A stretch of 11,128 bases of DNA, from positions 1-11,128 of the forward strand of contig JAGBSQ010000052.1 of NCBI GenBank assembly GCA_017631775.1, written 5' to 3'. This document shows, one piece after another, positions 1-6,623 of this stretch. Both the position numbers and the translations under genes were made by a program. This DNA is from Clostridia bacterium. Its GTDB lineage: Bacteria; Bacillota_A; Clostridia; Oscillospirales; CAG-272. Numbering within the stretch: the first letter of the stretch is position 1; every line of letters begins with the position of its first letter. The notes below the pieces were generated by a model. It was not told the origin of the DNA and did not search any database. It saw nothing but the letters and a program-made list of their open reading frames with translations.

Positions 1-696
1 CACTACATCAGCGGCGGCAACGCATTTGACGTATTCCCCGCTCCCATCTTCAAAGAAAAGATTGTTGAGTATCCCTTTGAAGAAGCCCCCCGCATGGCAC
101 AGGATTTCACACGCCTTAACTTTGGTTGGTGGCTCTACTACAACGAAATGATGCCCGATATGTACGAATATGCAAACGCATTGGCGTTCTCTTGGGATTG
201 CCCCGCAACCATTCGTCTCTCAAACCTCGATGCCGTCAAGGCAAATCCGCGCAACAAGGATAACTTTGAAGTTTTGCGCCGTTGGGAGGAAGCACGCATT
301 CACCAATTCATCACCCCCGAGCAAAAAATGGCTCTGCGTAACACCGAACAAGAGCATATTCTGCTCATCAACGAAGAGGGCGAATATGAGCTCGTTCCTT
401 ATGATTGCATCAAGGGCGCAGGCGGCGAAGGTGCCAAAATGAGCGCTTACATCTTTACCCGCAGAAACAAGAATTTTGTTGTTCTGTGGCACACCAAGGG
501 TGAAGGAAAACTCTCCCTGCCTCTCTCCGTCTCCGACCTCTATTACGAGGAAGAACTCGGAGGAAAAGAGCTGCCCCTCGAAGAGGTTGACGGCAACACA
601 GTTCTCACCATCAACGACCGCCATTACCTCTCCACAACGCTTGACAGAGAGACCATCATTGCCGCATTTAAGAATGCGAGATTGATTGAAGAATAA
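1..696 (+). CDS. 3' part of a probable glycoside-hydrolase-like protein (5'-truncated by window)
   Basis: The frame is open from base 1 to a TAA at 694-696, giving 231 visible residues; the start lies outside the window. The first ~95 visible residues are aromatic-rich (for example GWWLYYNEMMPDMYEYANAL), followed by an Asn-Pro-Arg segment and a helix with WEEAR. This resembles the end of a TIM-barrel sugar hydrolase. The last ~100 residues are rich in beta-strand character (ILLINEEGEYELVPY, FVVLWHTKGEGKLSLPL), as in the C-terminal beta-sandwich of such enzymes. No catalytic residue can be assigned, since the active-site part is probably upstream. The glycosidase call is an inference from general resemblance, not from a recognised motif. 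It is followed 15 bases later by a strong terminator, so it ends its transcription unit. Confidence 0.72.
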   Translation, partial: HYISGGNAFDVFPAPIFKEKIVEYPFEEAPRMAQDFTRLNFGWWLYYNEMMPDMYEYANALAFSWDCPATIRLSNLDAVKANPRNKDNFEVLRRWEEARIHQFITPEQKMALRNTEQEHILLINEEGEYELVPYDCIKGAGGEGAKMSAYIFTRRNKNFVVLWHTKGEGKLSLPLSVSDLYYEEELGGKELPLEEVDGNTVLTINDRHYLSTTLDRETIIAAFKNARLIEE

Positions 697-711
697 GCAA
701 CAAAGACACAT

Positions 712-749
712 AAAAAGACGGGAAAATCATTTGATTTTCCCGTCTTTTT
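712..749 (+). terminator. Strong intrinsic terminator of the first gene
   Basis: A perfect 18 bp inverted repeat lies at 712-729 and 732-749 with only TT between the arms, so a few inner pairs must open to form the loop. The core GACGGGAAAATCA / TGATTTTCCCGTC is flanked by A5 on the left and T5 on the right, the classical hairpin plus U-tract. The A/T flanks make it able to work in both directions. A weak 4 bp hairpin (GTGC 761-764, GCAC 771-774) followed by T6 (775-780) may be a backup. Confidence 0.9.
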
Positions 750-903
750 GCATATACGTGGTGCAAAAACGCACTTTTTTGATAATTGTGAAGCAAGGGC
801 TGATGGGCTTTGATGCAGAAGGCGTGATCGGCCTATCGTCGCCGTACAAAGGTACGGCAGAGAGGTCGAGCGCGTCTAAAAAGCCACACATAAAAAAATG
901 AGG
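750..903. other. Non-coding stretch with a perfect 7 bp hairpin; function unknown
   Basis: No reading frame here has a ribosome binding site or a recognisable product. The clearest structure is GCCGTAC (841-847), loop AAAG, GTACGGC (852-858). The segment is G+C-richer than an ordinary spacer and lies between two terminators that face it from either side. It could be a small RNA, a dispersed intergenic repeat or a gene remnant; the sequence alone does not decide. The adjoining stretch 931-1020, between the perR terminator and the perR stop codon, shows nothing I can assign. Confidence 0.3.
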
Positions 904-930
904 AAACCCGTCGATTTTCTCGACGGGTTT
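892..930 (-). terminator. Intrinsic terminator of perR
   Basis: The stem AAACCCGTCGA (904-914) pairs perfectly with TCGACGGGTTT (920-930) around a 5-base loop. Read on the minus strand, the hairpin is followed after CCTCA by seven T (complement of 892-898). It lies 90 bases past the perR stop, leaving an unremarkable 3' untranslated region. On the plus strand the following bases (CAACCTTTTG) make only a weak U-tract. Confidence 0.8.
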
Positions 931-1020
931 CAACCTTTTGTTGTGTGTTCAAAATTTCAACTGAATTCGAATTGCCTTTCGGGTGTGGCTTTTGTTCTGC
1001 GCAAAGCAGGCAGCCCGCAA

Positions 1021-1395
1021 TTATCTTCTGCGAGAGCCGCTACGGCACTCAGGGCAAACGTAATGAACGGTCAGTTCATAGTCATCAATCTCGGCACCGA
1101 TCTCGGCCTCGAGAGTATCGGTCAGGGAGTGAAGCTTGATGTCGGTAATCTTGCCGCATCTGTCGCAAAGCAGGTGATCGTGAGGCTCTACGATCTTATC
1201 AAAACAGTCTGCAACGCCGTCGATGTGCAAGCGCTTAACCAAGCCTGCCTCGTTCATTGCATTGAGGTTATTATAAATGGTCGCCATAGCGATGGAGGGC
1301 ATTTTCAGTTTTGCCAAAAAGAAAATTTCATCGGCTGTCAGGTGGCGATCCGATTGTTTTAAAATATTGATGATAAGCTCTCTTTGTCTTGTCAT
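1021..1395 (-). CDS. perR: PerR-type Fur-family peroxide-sensing repressor
   Basis: This 124-residue metalloregulator of the Fur family most resembles PerR, which represses oxidative-stress genes until Fe(II)-catalysed oxidation of a ligand His releases it from DNA. All five regulatory-metal ligands of Bacillus PerR have aligned equivalents: H18 (in HLTADEI), D66, H72, H74 and D85. Asp rather than Glu at the two acidic positions favours PerR over Fur. The structural zinc site is intact as C77xxC80 and C114xxC117. DNA recognition is by the winged helix around MATIYNNLNAM (37-47). The ATG at 1395 was chosen because AAGGAG (1404-1409) sits just before it; the longer frame to 1446 would start upstream of the transcription start. 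The protein is therefore short at the N-terminus, lacking most of the first helix seen in longer PerR proteins. Zur or Fur function cannot be excluded. Confidence 0.9.
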   Translation of the reverse strand: MTRQRELIINILKQSDRHLTADEIFFLAKLKMPSIAMATIYNNLNAMNEAGLVKRLHIDGVADCFDKIVEPHDHLLCDRCGKITDIKLHSLTDTLEAEIGAEIDDYELTVHYVCPECRSGSRRR

Positions 1396-1412
1396 TTTGG
1401 GATCTCCTTTTC

Positions 1413-1433
1413 GAATTAGAATAGTTCTAATTC
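1413..1433. promoter_or_regulatory. Putative PerR/Fur-type operator over the perR start
   Basis: The arms GAATTAGAA (1413-1421) and TTCTAATTC (1425-1433) form a perfect 9-3-9 inverted repeat around TAG. Read as a Fur-family 7-1-7 box it is TTAGAAT-A-GTTCTAA, one base from symmetrical, and close to the TTATAAT-n-ATTATAA plan of PerR boxes. It starts 2 bases downstream of the perR -10 element and covers the expected start site, so a bound repressor would block its own promoter. Autoregulation is inferred. Confidence 0.8.
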
Positions 1434-1434
1434 T

Positions 1435-1463
1435 ATTATAATCCAAATTTTGTCTTTTGTCAA
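1435..1463 (-). promoter_or_regulatory. Consensus sigma-A promoter of perR
   Basis: On the minus strand there is a perfect TTGACA (complement of 1458-1463), a 17-base spacer and a perfect TATAAT (complement of 1435-1440). Transcription should start near 1428, inside the operator, leaving a leader of about 33 bases. A perfect consensus promoter under a repressor site suits a tightly autoregulated gene. Confidence 0.9.
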
Positions 1464-1486
1464 GAGGCTTTTTGCAAGTTTTTCCA

Positions 1487-1508
1487 AATTTTTTATATAT
1501 AAAAAATT
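1487..1508. repeat. Perfect AT-only 22 bp palindrome between two divergent promoters
   Basis: The sequence is AA, six T, ATATAT, six A, TT, and is exactly its own reverse complement. It lies 23 bases upstream of the perR -35 and 20 bases upstream of the -35 of the plus-strand operon. It could act as an UP-element for both promoters, as a bent or easily melted region, or as a repressor site. Low complexity means chance is also possible. Confidence 0.55.
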
Positions 1509-1528
1509 ACGAGTTTGCGCTTTGGCAG

Positions 1529-1557
1529 TTGACTTTTTTATATCTTTATGGTATTAT
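1529..1557 (+). promoter_or_regulatory. Sigma-A promoter of the RNHCP-to-YitT operon
   Basis: TTGACT (1529-1534), 17 bases, then TATTAT (1552-1557), each one base from consensus. Transcription should begin near 1564, giving a leader of about 26 bases before the ATG at 1590. No other promoter of comparable quality was noticed between here and the terminator at 8494, so this may drive all six genes. No clear copy of the PerR-like box was seen around it. Confidence 0.78.
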
Positions 1558-1589
1558 TAAAATAGATAATTATGCTTTGGAGGGTATGT

Positions 1590-1919
1590 ATGGAACAAAA
1601 ACGCTTTAGCAAAAACGATAGCGGCTTTATTTGCGCGCATTGCGGCCGTGAGGTGGAACCTCTTGGCTTTACATCGCGCAACCACTGCCCTTTTTGCCTT
1701 TGGTCCTTGCACGTGGATATCAACCCCGGCGACAGAGCAAATACCTGTGGGGGTCAGATGGAACCCATTCGCACCGAGCCCGATGCCCGCAAGGGTTACG
1801 TCATTATTCACCGCTGCACCAAGTGCGGAGAAATTCACCGCAACCGTGCGGCACATGAGGCAAAGGTTCAGCCCGATAGCATCAAATTGCTCATTAAGCT
1901 GACCGCAGGCATTCAGTAA
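1590..1919 (+). CDS. RNHCP domain-containing small zinc-binding protein
   Basis: This 109-residue protein carries the signature of the RNHCP family, a group named for the motif R30-N31-H32-C33-P34, here within TSRNHCPFCLWSLHVD. Seven cysteines occur in zinc-ribbon-like pairs or singly: C15xxC18, C33xxC36, C53 and C76xxC79, with H32 as a possible extra ligand. The protein is soluble, with no signal peptide or membrane segment. The molecular function of the family is unknown to me; nucleic-acid binding is a guess from the zinc pairs. The ATG at 1590 is chosen over the in-frame ATG at 1572 because GGAGGG (1579-1584) precedes it at a normal distance. It is the first gene of the operon and ends 14 bases before the DJ-1 gene. 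Confidence 0.85.
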   Translation: MEQKRFSKNDSGFICAHCGREVEPLGFTSRNHCPFCLWSLHVDINPGDRANTCGGQMEPIRTEPDARKGYVIIHRCTKCGEIHRNRAAHEAKVQPDSIKLLIKLTAGIQ

Positions 1920-1933
1920 ATGGAGGTAGCGTT

Positions 1934-2482
1934 ATGATTTATATGTTTTTGGCAAACGGATTTGAAGAAGTGGAAGCGCTCGCTCCCCTTGACCTTTTGC
2001 GCCGTGCCGGTTGCGACGTTACCACCGTTGCTGTGGGCGGTAGCGACACCGTTGTAGGTGCACACGGCATTGCTGTCGGCGCCGACATTCCCGATACCAT
2101 GTTCCGCGATTCCAAACCCGAAATGATCATTCTGCCCGGCGGTATGCCGGGAACCAAGCATCTTGATGCTTCTCGCACCGTAGATGCGGCATTGCGCTCT
2201 GCCGCCAATTCGGGCGCTTATATTGCCGCCATTTGCGCCGCTCCCATGGTGCTTGGCAAGCGCGGATACCTCAAAGGCAAAGCGGCTGTATGCTTCCCCG
2301 GCTTTGAAGAATACCTCGAGGGTGCCATTCTGCAACCAAAGGGTGTAGACGTTGCCGTTGACGGCAAGATCATTACCGCAGTTGGTATGGGTGTAGCAAT
2401 CGATTTTGGTCTTGCGCTTGTAGAAGTCCTCAAAGGCGAAGACGTTGCTTCCGCTCTCCGTACAGCCATTCTTGCCGACTGA
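1934..2482 (+). CDS. DJ-1/PfpI family protein (YajL/ThiJ type)
   Basis: This 182-residue protein is a full-length single-domain member of the DJ-1/PfpI superfamily. The nucleophile is C101 in AAICAAPMVL (nucleophile elbow), and E14 in GFEEVEA matches the Glu that polarises it in human DJ-1 (E18). The PGGMPG loop (68-73) is also present. The His that follows in human DJ-1 (H126) is replaced by Phe in CFPGFEE. DJ-1 relatives have been linked to oxidative-stress defence, chaperone activity and methylglyoxal detoxification; which applies here cannot be read from sequence. GGAGG (1922-1926) precedes the ATG. The stop TGA (2480-2482) overlaps the next ATG by one base, indicating translational coupling to the cyclo-ligase fusion. 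Confidence 0.9.
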   Translation: MIYMFLANGFEEVEALAPLDLLRRAGCDVTTVAVGGSDTVVGAHGIAVGADIPDTMFRDSKPEMIILPGGMPGTKHLDASRTVDAALRSAANSGAYIAAICAAPMVLGKRGYLKGKAAVCFPGFEEYLEGAILQPKGVDVAVDGKIITAVGMGVAIDFGLALVEVLKGEDVASALRTAILAD

Positions 2483-4101
2483 TGATGGATAAAAACACAC
2501 TGCGCGGTGTCCTTATGCAAAAGCGTGCGGAGTTTTCGCGCGAAGAAAGAAAAGGCATGGACCGCGATATCGCCGCGGGGATCATTGACTCTCCGCTCTT
2601 TAAAAATGCATCAATGCTACTCATTTACGCGCCCTTGGAGAATGAAATCAATCTCCTGCCTTTGGCACACGTAGCGAGAAAACGCGGTCTTGCAATCGCC
2701 TTTCCGCGTTGCGACAAAGAAACGAACACGATGCAATTTTACATTTTGCCCGAGGGACAAAAGCTCACCCCCGGTGCTTACGGAATTCCCGAACCGCCCG
2801 AGGATGCCGAGGTCTGCATTCCCGATGAACGTGCGCTTTGCATCGTTCCGGCGCTTTCTTATGACCTCGCGGGCAACCGCATTGGCTACGGCAAAGGCTA
2901 CTATGACCGCTACCTTGCCACCTTCCCGGGTGTGAAGGTTGGCGCGACTTATGCCGCAATGCTGCTCAAAAGCGTGCCCACCGAGGCGCATGACCTGCCC
3001 GTAGATTGGCTCTTTACCGAGCGCGGCGCTTACCATTGCAAAGAGACCGCGCCCACCGCAAGCACACCCGTAAAAAAGAGCGAACCGCAAAAGAATATCA
3101 CCAAAAACGAAGCACCCGACACCAAATGGCGTCAACTCTATGACCGCCTCATGAACGGCTCCCGTCGCTTGGGCGGTGGCAAAGACGGTGCTACAAAACC
3201 TTTGCACGCGCCGCTTTTGTTGGTGCTTTGCAACTTTGTGCTTTTGCTACTCTCGCGCCTGATAGATGCACGTTTGCTTGACCGTGACAGCGAATACGTG
3301 GGCATTATTTTAATACAGGTGCTCATTTTCATCATTCCTGCCATTTTGTATTGCAAGCTGCGCGGCGAAAGCTTCTCCGAGCGCATTCGCTTAAGACCGC
3401 CCAAAATCTCTCACCTGCCATTCCTTTTGTATATGCTCGTGGTAATGATCTCGGGCAGCCTGCTCGCGTCCATTCTTACCGACGGCATTCGCTCCTTGGA
3501 AGGAAACTTCACGCTTTACGACACCTTTATTGCGCGCACGGGGACCCCTGCCGAAACCGCCTATGCCATTCTTGCATACGCCTTTTTGCCTGCCATTGGC
3601 GAGGAATTGACCTATCGCTCCATTCTTTGCTCGGAGTATGAGGGTCGCGGCGTTGGTGTTGCCATTGCGGCAAGCGCTCTTTTGTTTGCCATGCTGCACT
3701 TCTCGTTTGCGCATTTTCTCACCTATCTCATTTTGGGTGCGCTTCTTGCATGCGCCATGTATGCTACACGCTCCTTCCTCGCTCCCATTCTTTTGCACAT
3801 CTGCTACAACGTTTTCTGCCTGTTCGGTCAGCCTTATCTTTCGGCCTTCTACGTCAATGCAGGCAGCAACGAAATCTTTATCTTTTGTGTGGTCGTTCTC
3901 TTCCTCCTCTTCTCTGCATTTGCCGCAGGAGAGGCGCGCAAAATCTACCACATCCATGCAAAAAAGAACATCTCCTCCGCGTACACTCAAGCCCTCCCTT
4001 GGCGACGCCTGCCCGCAACCCTTCTTGAGACTCTGCTCTCTCCCGTGGCGGCCGTTTGCCTTGTGATTTGGCTGATTACATCTATCGTAACCTTGAATTA
4101 G
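2482..4101 (+). CDS. Fusion: 5-formyltetrahydrofolate cyclo-ligase + CPBP/CAAX-type membrane protease
   Basis: The frame is continuous over 539 residues. Residues 1-185 form a complete 5-formyltetrahydrofolate cyclo-ligase (MTHFS), which uses ATP to turn 5-formyl-THF into 5,10-methenyl-THF. They include the N-terminal basic helix and the signature NRIGYGKGYYDRY (132-144). A Lys/Pro-rich hydrophilic linker (about 188-240) follows. From about 243 to the end is a polytopic membrane domain with all CPBP (Abi/CAAX protease) motifs: EELTYR (E374, E375, R379), FxxxH (F402-H406) and HxxxN (H439-N443), with a last membrane helix near 520-538. The cyclo-ligase should face the cytosol. No Shine-Dalgarno is visible; TGATG overlap with the DJ-1 stop suggests reinitiation at 2482 or the adjacent ATG at 2485. 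Both domains look intact. The protease substrate is unknown. Confidence 0.9.
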   Translation: MMDKNTLRGVLMQKRAEFSREERKGMDRDIAAGIIDSPLFKNASMLLIYAPLENEINLLPLAHVARKRGLAIAFPRCDKETNTMQFYILPEGQKLTPGAYGIPEPPEDAEVCIPDERALCIVPALSYDLAGNRIGYGKGYYDRYLATFPGVKVGATYAAMLLKSVPTEAHDLPVDWLFTERGAYHCKETAPTASTPVKKSEPQKNITKNEAPDTKWRQLYDRLMNGSRRLGGGKDGATKPLHAPLLLVLCNFVLLLLSRLIDARLLDRDSEYVGIILIQVLIFIIPAILYCKLRGESFSERIRLRPPKISHLPFLLYMLVVMISGSLLASILTDGIRSLEGNFTLYDTFIARTGTPAETAYAILAYAFLPAIGEELTYRSILCSEYEGRGVGVAIAASALLFAMLHFSFAHFLTYLILGALLACAMYATRSFLAPILLHICYNVFCLFGQPYLSAFYVNAGSNEIFIFCVVVLFLLFSAFAAGEARKIYHIHAKKNISSAYTQALPWRRLPATLLETLLSPVAAVCLVIWLITSIVTLN

Positions 4102-4113
4102 GAAAGGATACTC

Positions 4114-6606
4114 ATGCAAACCACTACCGAACAACGTTATCTCTCTGTCAATCGCCGACTGTTTGACAAAGCCTTTTCTGAACTGAATGAGCGCCAACGC
4201 GAAGCGGTATTCTCCGTTAACAATCCCCTGCTAATTTTGGCAGGTGCAGGTAGCGGAAAGACGACCGTTCTTGTTCGTCGCATTGCATTTATCATTCGTT
4301 ACGGCAACGCCTATTTCAGCGACTACGTGCCCTATGGCACGGATGAGAACAAGGTTGCCGAGCTTGAGCGCGCCATGATGCTGCAACCCGAGGCAATTCG
4401 CGAACATATTCTGCCGCAGTTTGCCAACAACGCGTGTGAACCTTATCGCGTGCTTGCCATTACCTTTACCAACAAGGCGGCAAACGAGATCAAAGAGCGT
4501 CTCTCCCGCATGTTCCCCGATGAGGAAGCGACTGCCACCGACATTTGGGCAGGCACCTTCCACTCTATTTGTGTGCGCATTTTGCGCCAACACGGCGAGC
4601 GTATGGGATACCGCCCCGGCTTTACCATTTACGATGCCGACGATACCAAAAAAGCGATGCTTGCCGCTATGAAACGTCTCAACATTGATGAAAAACTGCT
4701 CTCTGTAAAGACCGTTATCAATACCGTCAGCCACGCCAAAGACAAGCTCCTCTCGCCCGACGATTTCGCGCTTGAGGCAGGTCGCGACTACCGCCAAAAG
4801 CAGATCGCTCGCGTATACGAGGAATACCAACGCTATTTGCGCGAATCGAACGCTCTTGACTTTGACGATATCATTATGCAGACCGTTCTTCTTTTGAAGC
4901 GTTATCCCGAAATCTGCGAAGCATATCAACGCCGCTTCCGCTACGTTTGCGTGGACGAGTTTCAGGATACCAACGTAGCACAGCTGCACCTGACCGTTCT
5001 TTTGACAAACCCCACCACCCGCAATTTGATGGTGGTTGGTGACGACGATCAGAGCATTTACCGCTTCCGCGGAGCGACCATTGAAAACATTCTCACATTC
5101 GATAAGACCTTCCCCGATGCAAAGGTGATCAAGCTCGAGCAAAATTACCGCTCGACGGGCAACATTTTGGATGCAGCAAACGCCGTTATCTCCAACAACC
5201 AAGGCCGCAAGGGCAAAACCCTTTGGACCTCCTCGGGATCGGGCTCCAAGATCCGCCTCAAGCTTTGCGATGACCAAAATATGGAGGCTCGCTATCTTGT
5301 AGATGCCGTATCGCGCGCAGTTGCCAAAAAAGAGGCTACGTATCGCGATTTTGCCATCCTATACCGCACCAATGCACAGTCACAGAGCATTGAAAAAGCC
5401 TTTGCACGCGCGGCTATTCCTTACCGCGTTCTTGGTGGCACACGCTTTACCGACCGCAAGGAAATTCGCGACGTTGTGGCATATCTGCAGCTCATCAGCA
5501 ACCACGATGACAACACGCGCCTCGCTCGCATCATCAACGAGCCTCGCCGCAAGATCGGTGCCAAAACGCTTGAGACCATTGCCCTCATTGCCGCAGAGCA
5601 GGAGTGCAGTCAGTTCTCGGTCATTGAGCGCGCCAACTCCTTTGTGGCACTCAAAAACAGCGCCGCAACGCTTTTGAACTTTGCGGACATTATCAACGAT
5701 CTTTCCCGTCTTGCACAAAGCACGCCCTTGGATGCTTTGTTTGACATTATGCTTGAAAAAACCGGCTACCGCCAAATGCTTGTAGCCGCCGGTCCCGAAG
5801 AGGCAGAACGCCTTGAAAACCTTGACGAGTTCAAATCCGGCATTCTCGAATATCTGCAGGATAACGATGAGCCCTCACTCACCGGATTTTTGGAGGAGAC
5901 CGCTCTTGTTGCCGACGTTGACCGCTATGACGAAACCGCCGATGCCGTTGTTATGATGACGGTGCACAGTGCCAAAGGCTTGGAGTTCCCCATCGTATTC
6001 CTGCCCGGTATGGAGGAAGGTCTCTTCCCCGGTATGCAGACCATTACCGAGGGACAGAGCGAAATGGAGGAGGAGCGCCGCTTGGCCTACGTTGCCATTA
6101 CGCGCGCAAAAAAAGAGCTTTGCATTCTGCACACGCGCAACCGCCTGCTTTACGGTCAAACCATGTACAACCCCGTCTCTCGCTTTGTAAGCGAAATTCC
6201 CGAAGCTTTGATTGAAAAGCTCGACGAGAGTGAGGCAGGTCGCGTTCGCATTGAGCAAAACCGCTATAGTGAATACCCTTACGGCCAACGCGGTGCATAC
6301 GGTGCTTATGGCAACAACTTCAATGCCCCCGTACAGCAAAAGCGCACGTATTACAGCGAAAACACAACACGTGTGCAACAAACACCTACCTTCTCCAAAC
6401 CCACCGCCTCTCCTGCGCGCCCTGCCGCAAGCGCTTCCGCGCGTGAGGTGTTTGCCCCCGGAGACCGCGTAAAGCACCTCAACTTTGGTGAGGGCGAGAT
6501 CCTTTCGGTCAAGTCGATGGGTGCCGATACGCTCTATGAGGTCATGTTTGATACCGTTGGCACCAAAAAGCTGATGGCAACCTATGCCAAGCTGAAAAAA
6601 CTGTAA
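4114..6606 (+). CDS. pcrA: ATP-dependent DNA helicase PcrA (UvrD/Rep, superfamily 1A)
   Basis: This 830-residue 3'-5' helicase acts in DNA repair, replication restart and removal of recombination intermediates. All SF1A motifs are present: Q-motif (Q28), Walker A AGAGSGKT (43-50), Ia ITFTNKAA (116-123), II VDEFQDTN (280-287), III GDDDQSIYRFRGA (309-321), IV QNYRST (343-348), V near 613-625 with HSAKGLEF, VI YVAITRAK (659-666). The tail 779-830 (FAPGDRVKHLNFGEG onward) is the Tudor-like domain that in Bacillus PcrA contacts RNA polymerase, joined by a low-complexity Gln/Asn/Ser/Pro/Ala linker (about 710-778). Between motifs I and Ia is an insertion of about 40 residues (roughly 66-110) that short PcrA proteins lack. 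GGAAAGG (4101-4107) precedes the ATG, 12 bases after the fusion gene. Confidence 0.96.
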   Translation: MQTTTEQRYLSVNRRLFDKAFSELNERQREAVFSVNNPLLILAGAGSGKTTVLVRRIAFIIRYGNAYFSDYVPYGTDENKVAELERAMMLQPEAIREHILPQFANNACEPYRVLAITFTNKAANEIKERLSRMFPDEEATATDIWAGTFHSICVRILRQHGERMGYRPGFTIYDADDTKKAMLAAMKRLNIDEKLLSVKTVINTVSHAKDKLLSPDDFALEAGRDYRQKQIARVYEEYQRYLRESNALDFDDIIMQTVLLLKRYPEICEAYQRRFRYVCVDEFQDTNVAQLHLTVLLTNPTTRNLMVVGDDDQSIYRFRGATIENILTFDKTFPDAKVIKLEQNYRSTGNILDAANAVISNNQGRKGKTLWTSSGSGSKIRLKLCDDQNMEARYLVDAVSRAVAKKEATYRDFAILYRTNAQSQSIEKAFARAAIPYRVLGGTRFTDRKEIRDVVAYLQLISNHDDNTRLARIINEPRRKIGAKTLETIALIAAEQECSQFSVIERANSFVALKNSAATLLNFADIINDLSRLAQSTPLDALFDIMLEKTGYRQMLVAAGPEEAERLENLDEFKSGILEYLQDNDEPSLTGFLEETALVADVDRYDETADAVVMMTVHSAKGLEFPIVFLPGMEEGLFPGMQTITEGQSEMEEERRLAYVAITRAKKELCILHTRNRLLYGQTMYNPVSRFVSEIPEALIEKLDESEAGRVRIEQNRYSEYPYGQRGAYGAYGNNFNAPVQQKRTYYSENTTRVQQTPTFSKPTASPARPAASASAREVFAPGDRVKHLNFGEGEILSVKSMGADTLYEVMFDTVGTKKLMATYAKLKKL

Positions 6607-6623
6607 TTACGAGGAAAATTTGA

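Noticed and set aside
727..933. 68-codon minus-strand frame in the 697-1020 intergenic region
   Set aside because: Its start lies inside the perR terminator stem and its end inside the other terminator, and no Shine-Dalgarno is visible. The region is better treated as non-coding.
898..1362. 154-codon plus-strand frame opposite perR
   Set aside because: It starts in a terminator and is antisense to a protein with all Fur-family metal ligands.
1396..1446. Longer perR start at 1446
   Set aside because: This start lies upstream of the predicted transcription start and would encode the operator and -10 element; AAGGAG supports the start at 1395.
1529..1589. Possible PerR box at the promoter of the RNHCP operon
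   Set aside because: AT-rich stretches such as TAATTAT are present but no 7-1-7 symmetry comparable to the perR box could be found.
3391..4197. 268-codon minus-strand frame opposite the protease half of the fusion gene
   Set aside because: It is antisense to intact CPBP motifs, has no promoter or recognisable product, and is a shadow of codon bias.
4231..5277. 348-codon open frame on the minus strand inside pcrA
   Set aside because: It is exactly antisense and in codon register to a gene with every helicase motif, its start has no good context, and the predicted protein has no recognisable domain. It results from rare TTA/CTA/TCA codons in pcrA.
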